Below, piece after piece: positions 37,761-46,500 of a stretch of DNA of 64,000 nt. Source of the DNA: Bosea sp. 29B (GTDB lineage: Bacteria; Pseudomonadota; Alphaproteobacteria; Rhizobiales; Beijerinckiaceae); the NCBI RefSeq assembly GCF_902506165.1, contig NZ_LR733817.1, positions 1,596,255 to 1,660,254 on the forward strand, written 5' to 3'. The position numbers and the translations under genes were made by a program. Under the pieces are notes generated by a model. The model had not been told where the DNA came from. It saw only the letters and a list, made by a program, of their open reading frames with translations, and ran no database searches. Position 1 is the stretch's first letter. Each line of letters opens with the position of its first letter.

Positions 37761-38969
37761 TTGGCCGGATTGCCGCTCAGCGAACTCGACCAGCCGCTCG
37801 GGCAGGCGAAGCGCACGCGCGCGCCGAAGCCCTATGGGCGTTGGCTCTGGCGTGGCCTGACCGGCGGGTTGGCGGCTCTCTTCGTCGGTCTCATCCTCTA
37901 CGCGGCGCTGAAACGCGATCCCAATGGCGGCGAACCGATCGCGACTGCGATGATCCGCGAGCGCCCTGTCGCACCCGACATCGCCAAGGCTCCGCCCGAG
38001 CCCACCCAGCGCGATGACCGGCGCGGCCCGGCCAGCGCCAGCCAGCTCGAAACCGAATCCGGCGTCACCGTCGTCCGCCCGGGTTCGGACGCGCCCGGCG
38101 CTATCATCATCACCGTCCCCGACGATGGCACGGTCAAGCTCGCTCCGGCGCCGGACAAGCGCCTGGTCGAGCGCACCCGGCACGGCCTCCTGCCGAAGAT
38201 CGGCCCGGATGGCGCAGCGCCGGCGCAGGTCTATGCCCGCCCGCTCGGCCCTGCCCCCGCCGGCAAGCCGGCCGGCCGGATCGCCATCCTGGTCGGCGGG
38301 CTCGGCATCAGCCAGAGCTCGACCAGCGAGGCGATCGCGCGCCTGCCAGGCCCCGTCTCACTCGCCTTCGCCCCCTATGGCGCCGAGCTGGAGAAGACGG
38401 TCCAGCGCGCCCGCGGTGAAGGCCACGAGGTCTTCCTGCAGGTGCCGATGGAGCCGTTCGACTATCCCGACAACGATCCCGGTCCGCATACCCTCCTCAC
38501 CGGCCAGAAGGGCAACGACAATCTCGACCGGCTGCAATGGGTGCTCGGCCGCTTCTCCGGTTATGTCGGCATCGTCAATTTCCTCGGCGGCCGCCTCACC
38601 GCCGACGACATGGCCCTGACGCCGCTGCTGCGCGAGCTCGCCGGACGCGGGCTGATGGTCGTCGACGACGGCTCCTCGCCGCGCAGCCTGCTCGCTTCCG
38701 CAGCGACGCGCGCGCGGATCCCGGCGCTCAAGGCCGATCTTTCGCTCGATACCGTCCCGCGGCCTGAGACCATCGACAAGGAGCTGCAGCGCCTCGAGAC
38801 GCTCGCCCGCGACCAGGGCGCGGCCGTCGCCACCGCCAGCGCCCTGCCCGTCACGGTCGAGCGCATCACTCGCTGGGCCCGCACGCTCGAGGGCAAGAAC
38901 CTGGTCCTCGTACCCGTCAGCGCCGCCCGCGGCTTCCGCAACCCCTCCACCACCGGTTCGCTGCGATGA
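37761..38969 (+). CDS. Divergent polysaccharide deacetylase (YibQ/DUF610 type)
   Basis: 402 residues. The likely start is TTG at 37761, after AGAGGA. A membrane anchor is at about residues 30-55 (WRGLTGGLAALFVGLILYAAL), then a Pro/Ala-rich linker and the deacetylase-like domain (about 180-400). The usual metal-binding IDDLG is replaced by VGGLG in ILVGGLGIS, and the HLPMEP motif reads LQVPMEP, so catalysis looks lost. It may act as a scaffold or activator in envelope division with EnvC and CtpA. Overlaps rppH by 4 bp. Confidence 0.85.
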   Translation: MAGLPLSELDQPLGQAKRTRAPKPYGRWLWRGLTGGLAALFVGLILYAALKRDPNGGEPIATAMIRERPVAPDIAKAPPEPTQRDDRRGPASASQLETESGVTVVRPGSDAPGAIIITVPDDGTVKLAPAPDKRLVERTRHGLLPKIGPDGAAPAQVYARPLGPAPAGKPAGRIAILVGGLGISQSSTSEAIARLPGPVSLAFAPYGAELEKTVQRARGEGHEVFLQVPMEPFDYPDNDPGPHTLLTGQKGNDNLDRLQWVLGRFSGYVGIVNFLGGRLTADDMALTPLLRELAGRGLMVVDDGSSPRSLLASAATRARIPALKADLSLDTVPRPETIDKELQRLETLARDQGAAVATASALPVTVERITRWARTLEGKNLVLVPVSAARGFRNPSTTGSLR

Positions 38970-39469
38970 CAAAACCGCCCGCCGGCTACCGCCCCTGCGT
39001 CGGCCTTGCCCTGTTCAACCCGGCCGGGCTCGTCTTCGTCGGCCGCAGGGCCAATCGCAGTCAGCGCGAGCACACCGCGCCCGGTCATGAATGGCAGATG
39101 CCGCAGGGCGGCATCGATGCCGGCGAGCAGCCGATCGAGGCGGCCTACCGCGAACTGCGCGAGGAGACCAATGTCTCTTCGGTGTCCCTACTCGCCGAAG
39201 CGCCGGACTGGCTGAGCTACGATCTGCCGCGCGAGATCGGCAGGGAGGCCTGGCGCGGCAAATATCGGGGCCAATCACAGAAATGGTTCGCCTTCCGCTT
39301 CGATGGCGACGAGAGCGAGATCGACATCCAGAGCCCCGGCGGCGGCCACAAGCCCGAATTCGACGCCTGGCGCTGGGTGCCGCTCGCGGAGACGGCGGAG
39401 CTGATCATCCCGTTCAAGCGCGAGGTCTACCGTGAGGTGGTCCGCCAGTTCGCGGGTATCGCGCGATGA
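38966..39469 (+). CDS. rppH: RNA pyrophosphohydrolase
   Basis: 167 residues. The Nudix box is GGIDAGEQPIEAAYRELREETNV. YRPCVGLALFNPAGLVFVGRR and EWQMPQGG before it, and RGQSQKWFAFRFDG after, are typical of RppH. It removes pyrophosphate from mRNA 5' ends and so starts decay. The ATG overlaps the previous stop (ATGA), and its own stop overlaps the hisE start in the same way. Confidence 0.93.
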   Translation: MTKPPAGYRPCVGLALFNPAGLVFVGRRANRSQREHTAPGHEWQMPQGGIDAGEQPIEAAYRELREETNVSSVSLLAEAPDWLSYDLPREIGREAWRGKYRGQSQKWFAFRFDGDESEIDIQSPGGGHKPEFDAWRWVPLAETAELIIPFKREVYREVVRQFAGIAR

Positions 39470-39948
39470 GCGCCCGGCGCAAGCGGCTGGACCGTCATGA
39501 AATCCTTACATGGCGGCCCGATTCTGGATCGATGACCGATTCGGTGCAGAAACTCTACGCGGCCGTGCTTTCGGCCCGCGGCCGCGACCCTGCTTTGTCG
39601 CGAACAGCCAAGCTGATCCGCGAAGGCACGCCGAAAATGGCCAAGAAACTCGGCGAGGAAGCGGTCGAGGTCGGGATCGAGGCGGTGCAGAACAATCGCC
39701 CGGCGGTGGTCCGCGAAAGCGCCGATCTCATCTACAATCTCGTCGTGCTCTGGAGCGAGCTCGGCATCACGCCCGGCGAAGTCTGGCGCGAGATGGACCG
39801 GCGCGAGGAGCTCTACGGCATCGCCGAGAAACTGCCGAAATCGCGGCATGGCGGCCGCCATTTGGCTGCGCCGGACAGCGGGGCGAGCGATGAAGGGGCA
39901 GGACAGGATGCCTTGCAGTCGCTGCTCCTGCGCAACAAGCGGGGCTGA
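39466..39948 (+). CDS. hisE: Phosphoribosyl-ATP diphosphatase-like protein
   Basis: 160 residues, or about 138 from the ATG at 39532. The HisE core is TAKLIREGTPKMAKKLGEEAVEVGIEAV followed by ADLIYNLVVLWSELGITPGEVWREMDRRE, an all-alpha MazG-like fold with metal-binding Glu and Asp. It would hydrolyse phosphoribosyl-ATP in histidine synthesis, but no his gene is near and the C-terminal tail (about 35 residues) is extra. It may be a paralogue with another nucleotide substrate. Confidence 0.8.
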   Translation: MSARRKRLDRHEILTWRPDSGSMTDSVQKLYAAVLSARGRDPALSRTAKLIREGTPKMAKKLGEEAVEVGIEAVQNNRPAVVRESADLIYNLVVLWSELGITPGEVWREMDRREELYGIAEKLPKSRHGGRHLAAPDSGASDEGAGQDALQSLLLRNKRG

Positions 39949-40088
39949 AAGTCCCTTCGCCACCGCTTGTCACAAGGTTCGACAAGAAAGCGAAGGAAGT
40001 CGGCAAATCGGGCTTGCCAAGCACAGCGGGAGCCGTTAAATCCGCATCCGTCAGCCGATGACGGCCTTCAAGACCGTTTCGCTGCCAC

Positions 40089-40165
40089 GCGCCCGTAGCT
40101 CAGCTGGATAGAGCATCAGACTACGAATCTGAGGGTCAGAGGTTCGAATCCTTTCGGGCGCGCCA
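40089..40165 (+). tRNA. tRNA-Arg (anticodon ACG)
   Basis: 77 nt. Acceptor stem GCGCCCG (40089-40095) pairs with CGGGCGC (40155-40161); discriminator G and an encoded CCA end at 40165. The anticodon stem TCAGA/TCTGA holds loop CTACGAA with ACG at 40123-40125. T loop GGTTCGAATCC is normal. A tRNA is a common target for element insertion, and a transposase remnant lies just downstream. Confidence 0.97.
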
Positions 40166-40194
40166 TTTTCTTTCAAAAACTTAACTTGTATTAG

Positions 40195-40217
40195 AGCCCG
40201 CCTCTCCGGCGGGCTTT
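40195..40217 (+). terminator. Rho-independent terminator after tRNA-Arg
   Basis: AGCCCGCC (40195-40202), loop TCTCC, GGCGGGCT (40208-40215), then TT A T. An 8-bp perfect stem 29 bp past the tRNA. Confidence 0.72.
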
Positions 40218-40397
40218 ATCGTTTGCCATCCACATGCTGTCCACCATGAGAACCGTGCCATCGATGCCGGTGCTCCATTGGAACACCAGCAACCTAGCGA
40301 GCTGTCCCTTGATCTAGGTGGGCTGCTCAGCCTCTTCGGCGATTGGTTCACTGAAGACATTGAAGCTCCTGACTGGTTTGCCGTGAGGTCAGGCAGG

Positions 40398-40583
40398 GAC
40401 GCCCTTGTGGCTCCAGCGGCTGAAGCGGTGGAAGGCACTGTTCCAGTCGCCAAACGCTTCGGACAAGTCGCGCCAGGGCGAGCCAGCGCGCACGATCCAC
40501 AACACCGCCTCGACGAACATGCGGTTGTCACGGCCAGAAGGCACTGCCGCCCCAGCGCCTCCACGAATCTCGTAGTTGGGTCG
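40398..40583 (-). pseudogene. Remnant of an IS5-family transposase
   Basis: Minus-strand translation of 40398-40583 gives RPNYEIRGG then DNRMFVEAVLWIVRAGSPWRDLSEAFGDWNSA-type sequence ending RFSRWSHKGV, the N-terminal part of an IS5/DUF4096 transposase. The frame stops right after, and the rest down to about 40220 has only stop-broken pieces (SFNVFSEPIAEE and LMVDSMW). No terminal inverted repeats or target duplication found. It lies between tRNA-Arg and the accessory region. The 230 bp on each side hold no other gene. Confidence 0.75.
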
Positions 40584-40610
40584 TAAACTGGCCTTTGTTG
40601 CTCCAAAGGC

Positions 40611-40630
40611 AATGTCCGCTTCTGGCGGCG
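40611..40630 (+). repeat. GTCCGC-type dispersed repeat, copy A
   Basis: AATGTCCGCTTCTGGCGGCG. The core TGTCCGCTTCTGGCG recurs at 47179, and similar at 53593 and 56296, always on this strand and between modules. It lies about 55 bp from the end of the ABC permease gene. Confidence 0.55.
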
Positions 40631-40685
40631 TCTCAACGTCGGCAATCGGCGCATTTGCACCCGGCCGCGACGGTTCCTCAACAAT

Positions 40686-41531
40686 CTATTTTTGCTGAGG
40701 TCGTTGCTTGTTGCGCTGCGGCTGGAACAGCGAAGCTCCCTTCACGACAAGGAGCAGCGCGAAGGTCAGGACGATGATGACAAACGCGGCGGCCGCGATG
40801 GCGGGGCTGATGTTCTCGCGTATCGAGGCGAACATCTGGCGCGCCATGGTCGTCTGGTTGGGACCGGCGACGAAAAGCGTGATCACGACCTCGTCGAGCG
40901 AGGTCGCAAAGGCGAAGACCGCGCCAGTGAGAATACCAGGCATGGCGAGTGGCAGGGTCACATTGCGGAAGACCGCGGTTGGCGGCGCACCCAGGCTCGA
41001 GGCCGCCTTCTCCAGCGCCGGATCGATGCTCGCAAGCGAGCCTGAGACGTTGACCAGCACGAACGGCACGCAGAGCACCGCATGGGCGACGATCACGCCG
41101 AGATAGCTGCTCGCCAGGCCCATGCGGGCATAGAGGATCTGCATGCCGACGCCGAGCACCACGGCCGGCACCACCATCGGCAGCAGGAAGATCGAGCGTA
41201 GCACGCCGGAGAACGGCACGAGCTCGCGCCGCAGGCCGAGCGCGGCAAGCGTTCCAACCACCGTGGAGAGAACCGTCGCGCCGGAGCCGATGATCAGCGA
41301 ATTGACGATCGAGCGCTTCCAGGCGTCGCTGGTCGCCAGCGTCTCGAACCAGCGTAGTGAGGGACCGCTGATCGGATAGGTCAGGAAGACGCTGTCGGTG
41401 AAGGCGAGCGGCAGGATCGCGACCAGAGGCAGCAGCAGGAACGCCACAACCAGCGCCGCGAAAGCCAGCCGCACCGCACCGAAGGCGAGCGCACCGGGTG
41501 TGCCCGCGAGGCTTGGCGAAACCGCGCTCAT
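40686..41531 (-). CDS. ABC transporter permease, spermidine/putrescine type (PotC-like)
   Basis: 281 residues with six membrane segments. The EAA loop reads EKAASSLGAPPTAVFRNVTLPLAMPGILTGAVFAF near residue 190. The PotC-like FAFATSLDEVVITLFVAGPNQTT block is diagnostic for polyamine or opine-type systems. Its ATG (41531) overlaps the stop of the preceding permease (ATGA). Last gene of the hisD-like operon. Confidence 0.9.
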   Translation of the reverse strand: MSAVSPSLAGTPGALAFGAVRLAFAALVVAFLLLPLVAILPLAFTDSVFLTYPISGPSLRWFETLATSDAWKRSIVNSLIIGSGATVLSTVVGTLAALGLRRELVPFSGVLRSIFLLPMVVPAVVLGVGMQILYARMGLASSYLGVIVAHAVLCVPFVLVNVSGSLASIDPALEKAASSLGAPPTAVFRNVTLPLAMPGILTGAVFAFATSLDEVVITLFVAGPNQTTMARQMFASIRENISPAIAAAAFVIIVLTFALLLVVKGASLFQPQRNKQRPQQK

Positions 41532-42700
41532 GCCTGCCCCAGGGGGGTGCGCGAGAGCCGGCCATAGACGATATAGAGCACCGTCGTCGGCACCAGCAGG
41601 AACAGTCCAAGAGCGCCGGCCATGCCCCAATTGGCAGTACCGGTGGCGTAGAAGGCGATGACGGAGGAGATCATCTGGTCGCCGGCGCCGCCGGTCAGCG
41701 CCGGCGTGATGTAGTAGCCGAGCGCCACCATGAAGACGAGCAGCGAGCCCGAGAGCAGGCCGGGCATCGCCAGCGGCAGCAGGACATGCCGGAAGGCCTG
41801 CAAGGGGCGGGCGCCGAGCGCGGCGGCCGCCGGCATCAGGTTGCGCGGGATCGCGATCAGGCTGGCATAGATCGGCAGCACCATGAATGGCAGAAGCACA
41901 TGCGTCATGGCAATCAGCACGCCGGTGCGGTTGTAGATCAGCGGCAGCGAGGCATCGATCAGGCCGAGGGCCTTCAGGATCTGATTGATCAGCCCCTGAT
42001 CCTGCAGGAGGATCATCCAGGCGGCGGTGCGGACCAGCAACGAGGTCCAGAGCGGCAGCAGCACCGCCAGCAGCAGCAGGTTGCGCTTCCAGCCAACCAG
42101 GCTCGCCGCCAGCATGGCGAAGGGCAGCCCAATCGCGGCGCAGGCCAGCGTCACCTGGGCCGCGATGATGAAGGTCCGCAGCATGATCGCGCGGTTGACC
42201 GCCATATCCGGCGCGACATGCGCGATCGTGCCGTCATCGCTGCGCTTGAGATCGACGGCGGCAAGCAGATTGGCGTCGGTATAGGGCGGCATGCCGCGCT
42301 TCAGCGCGAGCCAGAAGGGCGGCTGGCCCCAGCGCGGATCGATGCTTTCGAGCTTGGGGGCGGCGTCGGCACCGGCATTGCGCAGCGCGGTGACGGTGCG
42401 CGGCAGCAAGGTGCGGAAGCCCGCCTGCTGGCTGTTCAGGCTGCGCACGGCGTCGCCGAAGACTTCCTGCACGACCTCGGCGCGCAGATCTTGGATCAGC
42501 GCCGCCTGAACTTCCGGAGAGGGAAGGCCGTCGCCGTTCCACTGCGCGATCGCCACGGCCGTTGCCGGGAAGGTCAGGCGCACCGTGCCGCCCTGCACAG
42601 AAGTTGCGATCATCATCCAGAGCGGCCAGACGAAGAACAGGCCGAGGAAGACGATCAGCGGCAGGACGAGGAGCGACGCCTTCAGGCGCGCAACGGTCAT
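41528..42700 (-). CDS. ABC transporter permease, spermidine/putrescine type (PotB-like)
   Basis: 390 residues, about 100 more than PotB. A large hydrophilic insert (about residues 45-165, with VRLTFPATAVAIAQWNGDGLPSPEV and ALKRGMPPYTDANLLAA) sits between the first two membrane segments and must face the periplasm. The EAA loop is AAAALGARPLQAFRHVLLPLAMPGLL. It overlaps the ATPase and the next permease genes by 4 bp. Confidence 0.88.
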   Translation of the reverse strand: MTVARLKASLLVLPLIVFLGLFFVWPLWMMIATSVQGGTVRLTFPATAVAIAQWNGDGLPSPEVQAALIQDLRAEVVQEVFGDAVRSLNSQQAGFRTLLPRTVTALRNAGADAAPKLESIDPRWGQPPFWLALKRGMPPYTDANLLAAVDLKRSDDGTIAHVAPDMAVNRAIMLRTFIIAAQVTLACAAIGLPFAMLAASLVGWKRNLLLLAVLLPLWTSLLVRTAAWMILLQDQGLINQILKALGLIDASLPLIYNRTGVLIAMTHVLLPFMVLPIYASLIAIPRNLMPAAAALGARPLQAFRHVLLPLAMPGLLSGSLLVFMVALGYYITPALTGGAGDQMISSVIAFYATGTANWGMAGALGLFLLVPTTVLYIVYGRLSRTPLGQA

Positions 42701-43776
42701 GGCGCCACCAGCGTGCAATCGTCGCGGTTGAAGCTGGCGAAAGCCTGCGAGCCGACGGGCAGGACGACGTCGCGGCGTCCGGCCTTGGCGACGAGGCGCT
42801 GGCCCTGGCCCTGGCAGGAGAGATGCACGCGGACATGGTCGCCGTGGTAGACGTCGTCCTCGACCGTGACCGGCAGCGCGTTCAGGGCTGCCGGGTCGTT
42901 GCCGAGATGCAGCATTTCCGGCCTGATCGAGACGAGGGCCGGGCTGCCGGCGGCGAACCCATCAGGCGCGGTGCAGGAGACCGAGCCGCCATTGGCGAGG
43001 GCGACCGTGGCAACGCCGTCCGTCCGGGCTGAGACGGTACCTGCGAGCAGGTTGGTCTCGCCGATGAATTCGGCGACGAAGCGCGTGCGCGGGCGATCAT
43101 AAAGGCCGGCCGGCGTATCGAGCTGCTCGATCTTGCCGCGGTTCAGCACCGCGACGCGATCGGACATGGTGAGCGCCTCGCCCTGGTCATGGGTCACGAA
43201 GATGACGGTCAGGCCGAGCTTGCGGTGCAGCTCGCGGATTTCGAGCTGCATATGCTCGCGCAGCTGCTTGTCGAGCGCGCTGAGCGGCTCGTCCATCAGC
43301 ACGACTTTCGGCTCATAGACGATCGAGCGCGAGAGAGCGATGCGCTGCTGCTGGCCGCCTGAAAGCTGCGCGGGTTTGCGATCCTGGAGATGGCCGAGCT
43401 GGACGAGATCGAGCGCGCGTGTCACCCGCGCCTCGCGCTCCGCCTTGCCGACACCGCGCATCTTCAGCGGGAAAGCGATGTTCTCCGCGACTGTCATATG
43501 TGGGAAGAGCGCGTAATTCTGGAACACCACGCCCATGTCGCGCTTGTAGGGCGGCAGCCGTTCGACGCGCTTGCCATCGACATGGATCGCGCCGCCCGTT
43601 GGCGCCTCGAACCCGGCCAGCATCATCAGGAGCGTGGTCTTGCCCGAGCCGGACGGGCCGAGCAGGCTGACGAATTCGCCCTGCCTGACATGGAGGTCGA
43701 GCGCATCGACGACTTTGGCCGTTCCGAACGCCTTGCTGACGTTTTCGAACCGGATGAACGCTGCCGAACCGGGCAA
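42697..43776 (-). CDS. ABC transporter ATP-binding protein, PotA-like
   Basis: About 359 residues. Walker A GPSGSGKTT, signature LSGGQQQRIALSRSI, Walker B VVLMDEPLSALD and H-loop THDQ are intact, and a TOBE-like regulatory domain follows from about residue 260. The open frame reaches 43848, but no ATG exists in its N-terminus. I prefer TTG at 43776, with AAGGA seven bases before it, giving PGSAAFIRFENVSKAFG. A GTG at 43791 is an alternative. Powers the importer with the two permeases. Confidence 0.9.
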   Translation of the reverse strand: MPGSAAFIRFENVSKAFGTAKVVDALDLHVRQGEFVSLLGPSGSGKTTLLMMLAGFEAPTGGAIHVDGKRVERLPPYKRDMGVVFQNYALFPHMTVAENIAFPLKMRGVGKAEREARVTRALDLVQLGHLQDRKPAQLSGGQQQRIALSRSIVYEPKVVLMDEPLSALDKQLREHMQLEIRELHRKLGLTVIFVTHDQGEALTMSDRVAVLNRGKIEQLDTPAGLYDRPRTRFVAEFIGETNLLAGTVSARTDGVATVALANGGSVSCTAPDGFAAGSPALVSIRPEMLHLGNDPAALNALPVTVEDDVYHGDHVRVHLSCQGQGQRLVAKAGRRDVVLPVGSQAFASFNRDDCTLVAP

Positions 43777-43844
43777 ATGGAAGTCCTTCACCTGAATGGC
43801 TGGCGCGATGCGCCAGCCATTGTGACCATACGTCTCGGCTTGCG

Positions 43845-43862
43845 CCAAGCCTTGAGGCTTGG
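43845..43862 (-). promoter_or_regulatory. Hairpin after the binding-protein gene
   Basis: CCAAGCC (43845-43851), loop TTGA, GGCTTGG (43856-43862): a perfect 7-bp stem one base past the binding-protein stop and before the ATPase gene. Probably sets the ratio of binding protein to transporter. Confidence 0.5.
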
Positions 43863-43863
43863 A

Positions 43864-44916
43864 CTACTTGCCGAGCCAGGCGTTGAAGCGCTTGGTCAGG
43901 TCCTCGATGTTATCGTTCCAGAAGTCGATATCGATCGAGATCGCGCCCGAGAGATTGGCGGGCGAGGTCGGCAGATCAGCCGCAAGATCGGCCGGCACTG
44001 CCGCGGCAGCAGCCTTGTTGGGCAGGCCATAAGCGATGTCCTGCGGCAGCTTCGACTGGTTTTCGGGCAGGCTGGCGAAGGCGATGAAATCCATCGCCGC
44101 ATCCTTGTTCGGGCTGCCCTTCAGGATCACCCAGCTGTCGACGGCGTAGATGCTGCCGGGCCAGACGGTCTTGAACTTGGTACCCTCGGTCTTGTTGATG
44201 CCGCTGATGCGGCCGTTATAGGCCGAGGTCATCACGACCTGGCCGGACTTCAGGAGCTGAAGCGGCTGGGCGCCGGATTCCCACCAGATCATGTCACCCT
44301 TGATCTCGTCGAGCTTCTTGAAGGCGCGATCGACGCCGCCGGCGGCCCGCAGAGTCGCGTAGACGTCCTTGGCAGCAACGCCATCAGCCATCAGAGCGAA
44401 TTCGAGGGCGTATTTGGGGCCGCGCCGCAGGGCGCGCTTGCCCGGGAATTTCTTGGTGTCCCAGAAATCGGCCCAGGAGGTCGGCGCCGTCTTCAGCTTA
44501 TCGGAATCATAGGACAGCATCGTCGACCAGACGATCGCGCCGACGCCGCAATCGCTGACCGCGCTGTCGAGGAACTTGTCCTTGCCGCCTAGCTTGGCCC
44601 AGTCGATCTTCTCGTAGATGCCGTCGGCGCAGCCGATCGCGAGTTCGTCGGCCTCGACCTGCACGGCGTCCCAGTTCGGCACGCCAGCCTTGACCTTGGC
44701 CTGCACGACGCCGACGCCGCCATCCCAGGATTCGTCGAGCACCGGCTTGCCGGTCTTGTCGGCGAAGGGCTTGAAATAGATCTTGCGCTGCGCGTCCTGG
44801 TAGTTTCCGCCCCAGGACACGACGGTGAGGTCGCGCGCGGAAGCGGCCCCGACGGCCGACAGCATCAACCCCGCCGCAAGGCCGGCGGAGCCTATCACCT
44901 GTTTGAAATTGGCCAT
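43864..44916 (-). CDS. ABC transporter substrate-binding protein, spermidine/putrescine type (PotD-like)
   Basis: 350 residues. A signal peptide (QVIGSAGLAAGLMLSAVGAASA) is followed by DLTVVSWGGNYQDAQRKIYFKPFADKTG, the usual start of the PotD/opine family. Two lobes are expected, with aromatic and acidic residues at the ligand pocket (WDGGVG, WWESGAQP, YNGRIS). Ligand likely a small amine or sulphonate; not readable. Located between hisD-like and the ATPase gene on one operon. Confidence 0.88.
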   Translation of the reverse strand: MANFKQVIGSAGLAAGLMLSAVGAASARDLTVVSWGGNYQDAQRKIYFKPFADKTGKPVLDESWDGGVGVVQAKVKAGVPNWDAVQVEADELAIGCADGIYEKIDWAKLGGKDKFLDSAVSDCGVGAIVWSTMLSYDSDKLKTAPTSWADFWDTKKFPGKRALRRGPKYALEFALMADGVAAKDVYATLRAAGGVDRAFKKLDEIKGDMIWWESGAQPLQLLKSGQVVMTSAYNGRISGINKTEGTKFKTVWPGSIYAVDSWVILKGSPNKDAAMDFIAFASLPENQSKLPQDIAYGLPNKAAAAAVPADLAADLPTSPANLSGAISIDIDFWNDNIEDLTKRFNAWLGK

Positions 44917-45041
44917 GTTGGTCTCCCTTGTGTTTGCCGTCCCGGGATTCGCCCCTCGCGAACGCCGAACCAGTCCTTGCCGATCATTGGAACCCCGATC
45001 GCGTTTTCGCGCCAGAGCTTCCGCAGACCTGTCCGTCGAAT

Positions 45042-46349
45042 TCAGGCACCGATCTCCTGCAGCAATTGCGCGGGAGCCAGCCGCAGAGCGGCGGCGCGAC
45101 GATGGCCCTCCAGCCCCTCGCTGGCGCTCTGGCGCATGGCAGGCGGCGCGACCGCCGCGACACCGCGCTCGTCCAGCCATTGATGGGTGCAGGTCTTGAG
45201 ATAGGAGCCGACCCAGAGGCCTCCGGTATAGCGTCCGGCCGCCATCGTCGGCAGCGTGTGGTTGGTGCCGCAGCATTTGTCGGAATAGACCACGCTGGCT
45301 GCGACGCCGATGAAGATCGAGCCGTAATTGCGCAGTTTACCAGCGGTCGCCTGGGCATCGCTGGTGTGGACCTCGAGATGCTCGGCGGCGATGTGGTCGG
45401 AATAGGCCAGCATCGCGGCCTCGTCTTCGCAGATGACGATCTCGCCATAGTCGCGCCAGGCCTCGGCTGCCACGCCCGCGGTCGAGAGATTGCCGAGCTG
45501 GCGCTCGACCTCGGCCAGCGTTGCCTCGGCGAGCACGCGGTCGGTCGTGATCAGGCCGACGCGCGTGCGGACATCGTGCTCGGCTTGGGCAAGGAGGTCG
45601 ACAGCGATGGTGACCGCGTCGCCCGTGTCGTCGGCGACGACGAAGATTTCGCTGGGGCCGGCGAGCTGGTCGATGCCGACGAGGCCGAACACCTGGCGCT
45701 TGGCCTCGTTCACATAGGCGTTGCCCGGCCCGACGATCTTGTCGACCGCCGGAATGCTCTCAGTACCGTAAGCCATGGCGGCGATCGCCTGCGCACCACC
45801 GACGCGGAAGATGCGGTCGGCGCCCGAGAGGTGGCAGCCGGCGATCATCGCCTGATGCGCGCCCGGCGGCAGGCAGGCGATGACCTCGTCGCAACCGGCG
45901 ACTTTCGCCGGAACGATCGTCATGATCGGAGCCGAGAGCAGCGGGTAGCGCCCGCCGGGCACATAAGCGCCGACACGGGCAATCGGGATGATGCGGTGCC
46001 CGAGATGCAGGCCGGGCAGCGGCTCGACGTCGAGCGGCAGGATCGTGTCGCGCTGCGCCTGGGCGAAGGATCGCACGCGCTCGATCGCGAATTCGGTGTC
46101 GGCGCGGGTCTGTGGATCGAGCGCCGCGACGGCCTCTTCGCGCTCCCTGGCGCTGACCTCGAACGTCTCGATATCGACCTTGTCGAACTGGCGGGAATAG
46201 TGGCGCAGCGCCGCGTCGCCCGATTGCCGTACCGCGTCGAGGATCTGCTTCACCGTCGCCTCGACCGGGGCATTGTCGCTCCATGCGCTGCGGCCGGGCT
46301 GCTTGATGTGTGTCAGCCGGCTTGCAAGCTGTGGGTCGAGTTTCGTCAT
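45042..46349 (-). CDS. HisD-family NAD-dependent dehydrogenase (catabolic paralogue)
   Basis: 435 residues. The zinc and catalytic residues of histidinol dehydrogenase are seen: LLAQAEHDVRT (Gln and His), HIAAEHLEVHT (Glu-His), SDKCCGTNHTLPT (Asp) and LEGHRRAA (His). It oxidises an alcohol to an acid in two NAD steps. No other his gene is here; instead it heads an operon with a PotABCD-like importer and faces an XRE-cupin regulator, a layout seen for catabolic HisD relatives such as sulfopropanediol dehydrogenase. The true substrate, an imported polyol, sulphonate or amino alcohol, is inference. ATG at 46349. Confidence 0.85.
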   Translation of the reverse strand: MTKLDPQLASRLTHIKQPGRSAWSDNAPVEATVKQILDAVRQSGDAALRHYSRQFDKVDIETFEVSAREREEAVAALDPQTRADTEFAIERVRSFAQAQRDTILPLDVEPLPGLHLGHRIIPIARVGAYVPGGRYPLLSAPIMTIVPAKVAGCDEVIACLPPGAHQAMIAGCHLSGADRIFRVGGAQAIAAMAYGTESIPAVDKIVGPGNAYVNEAKRQVFGLVGIDQLAGPSEIFVVADDTGDAVTIAVDLLAQAEHDVRTRVGLITTDRVLAEATLAEVERQLGNLSTAGVAAEAWRDYGEIVICEDEAAMLAYSDHIAAEHLEVHTSDAQATAGKLRNYGSIFIGVAASVVYSDKCCGTNHTLPTMAAGRYTGGLWVGSYLKTCTHQWLDERGVAAVAPPAMRQSASEGLEGHRRAAALRLAPAQLLQEIGA

Positions 46350-46500
46350 GAAGGGTCTGCCTGGGTCGTGGGGAAGCACTGACATTGGCGGCGCTTCCGA
46401 CGCAGCACGCAAGACGGCGCGGCGCTCATGTTGAGGATATTCACCATTCGCGCTAGATGTGGGGGCTGGCGAAGGGGGCACTCGGAGGCGAAGGGCGACC

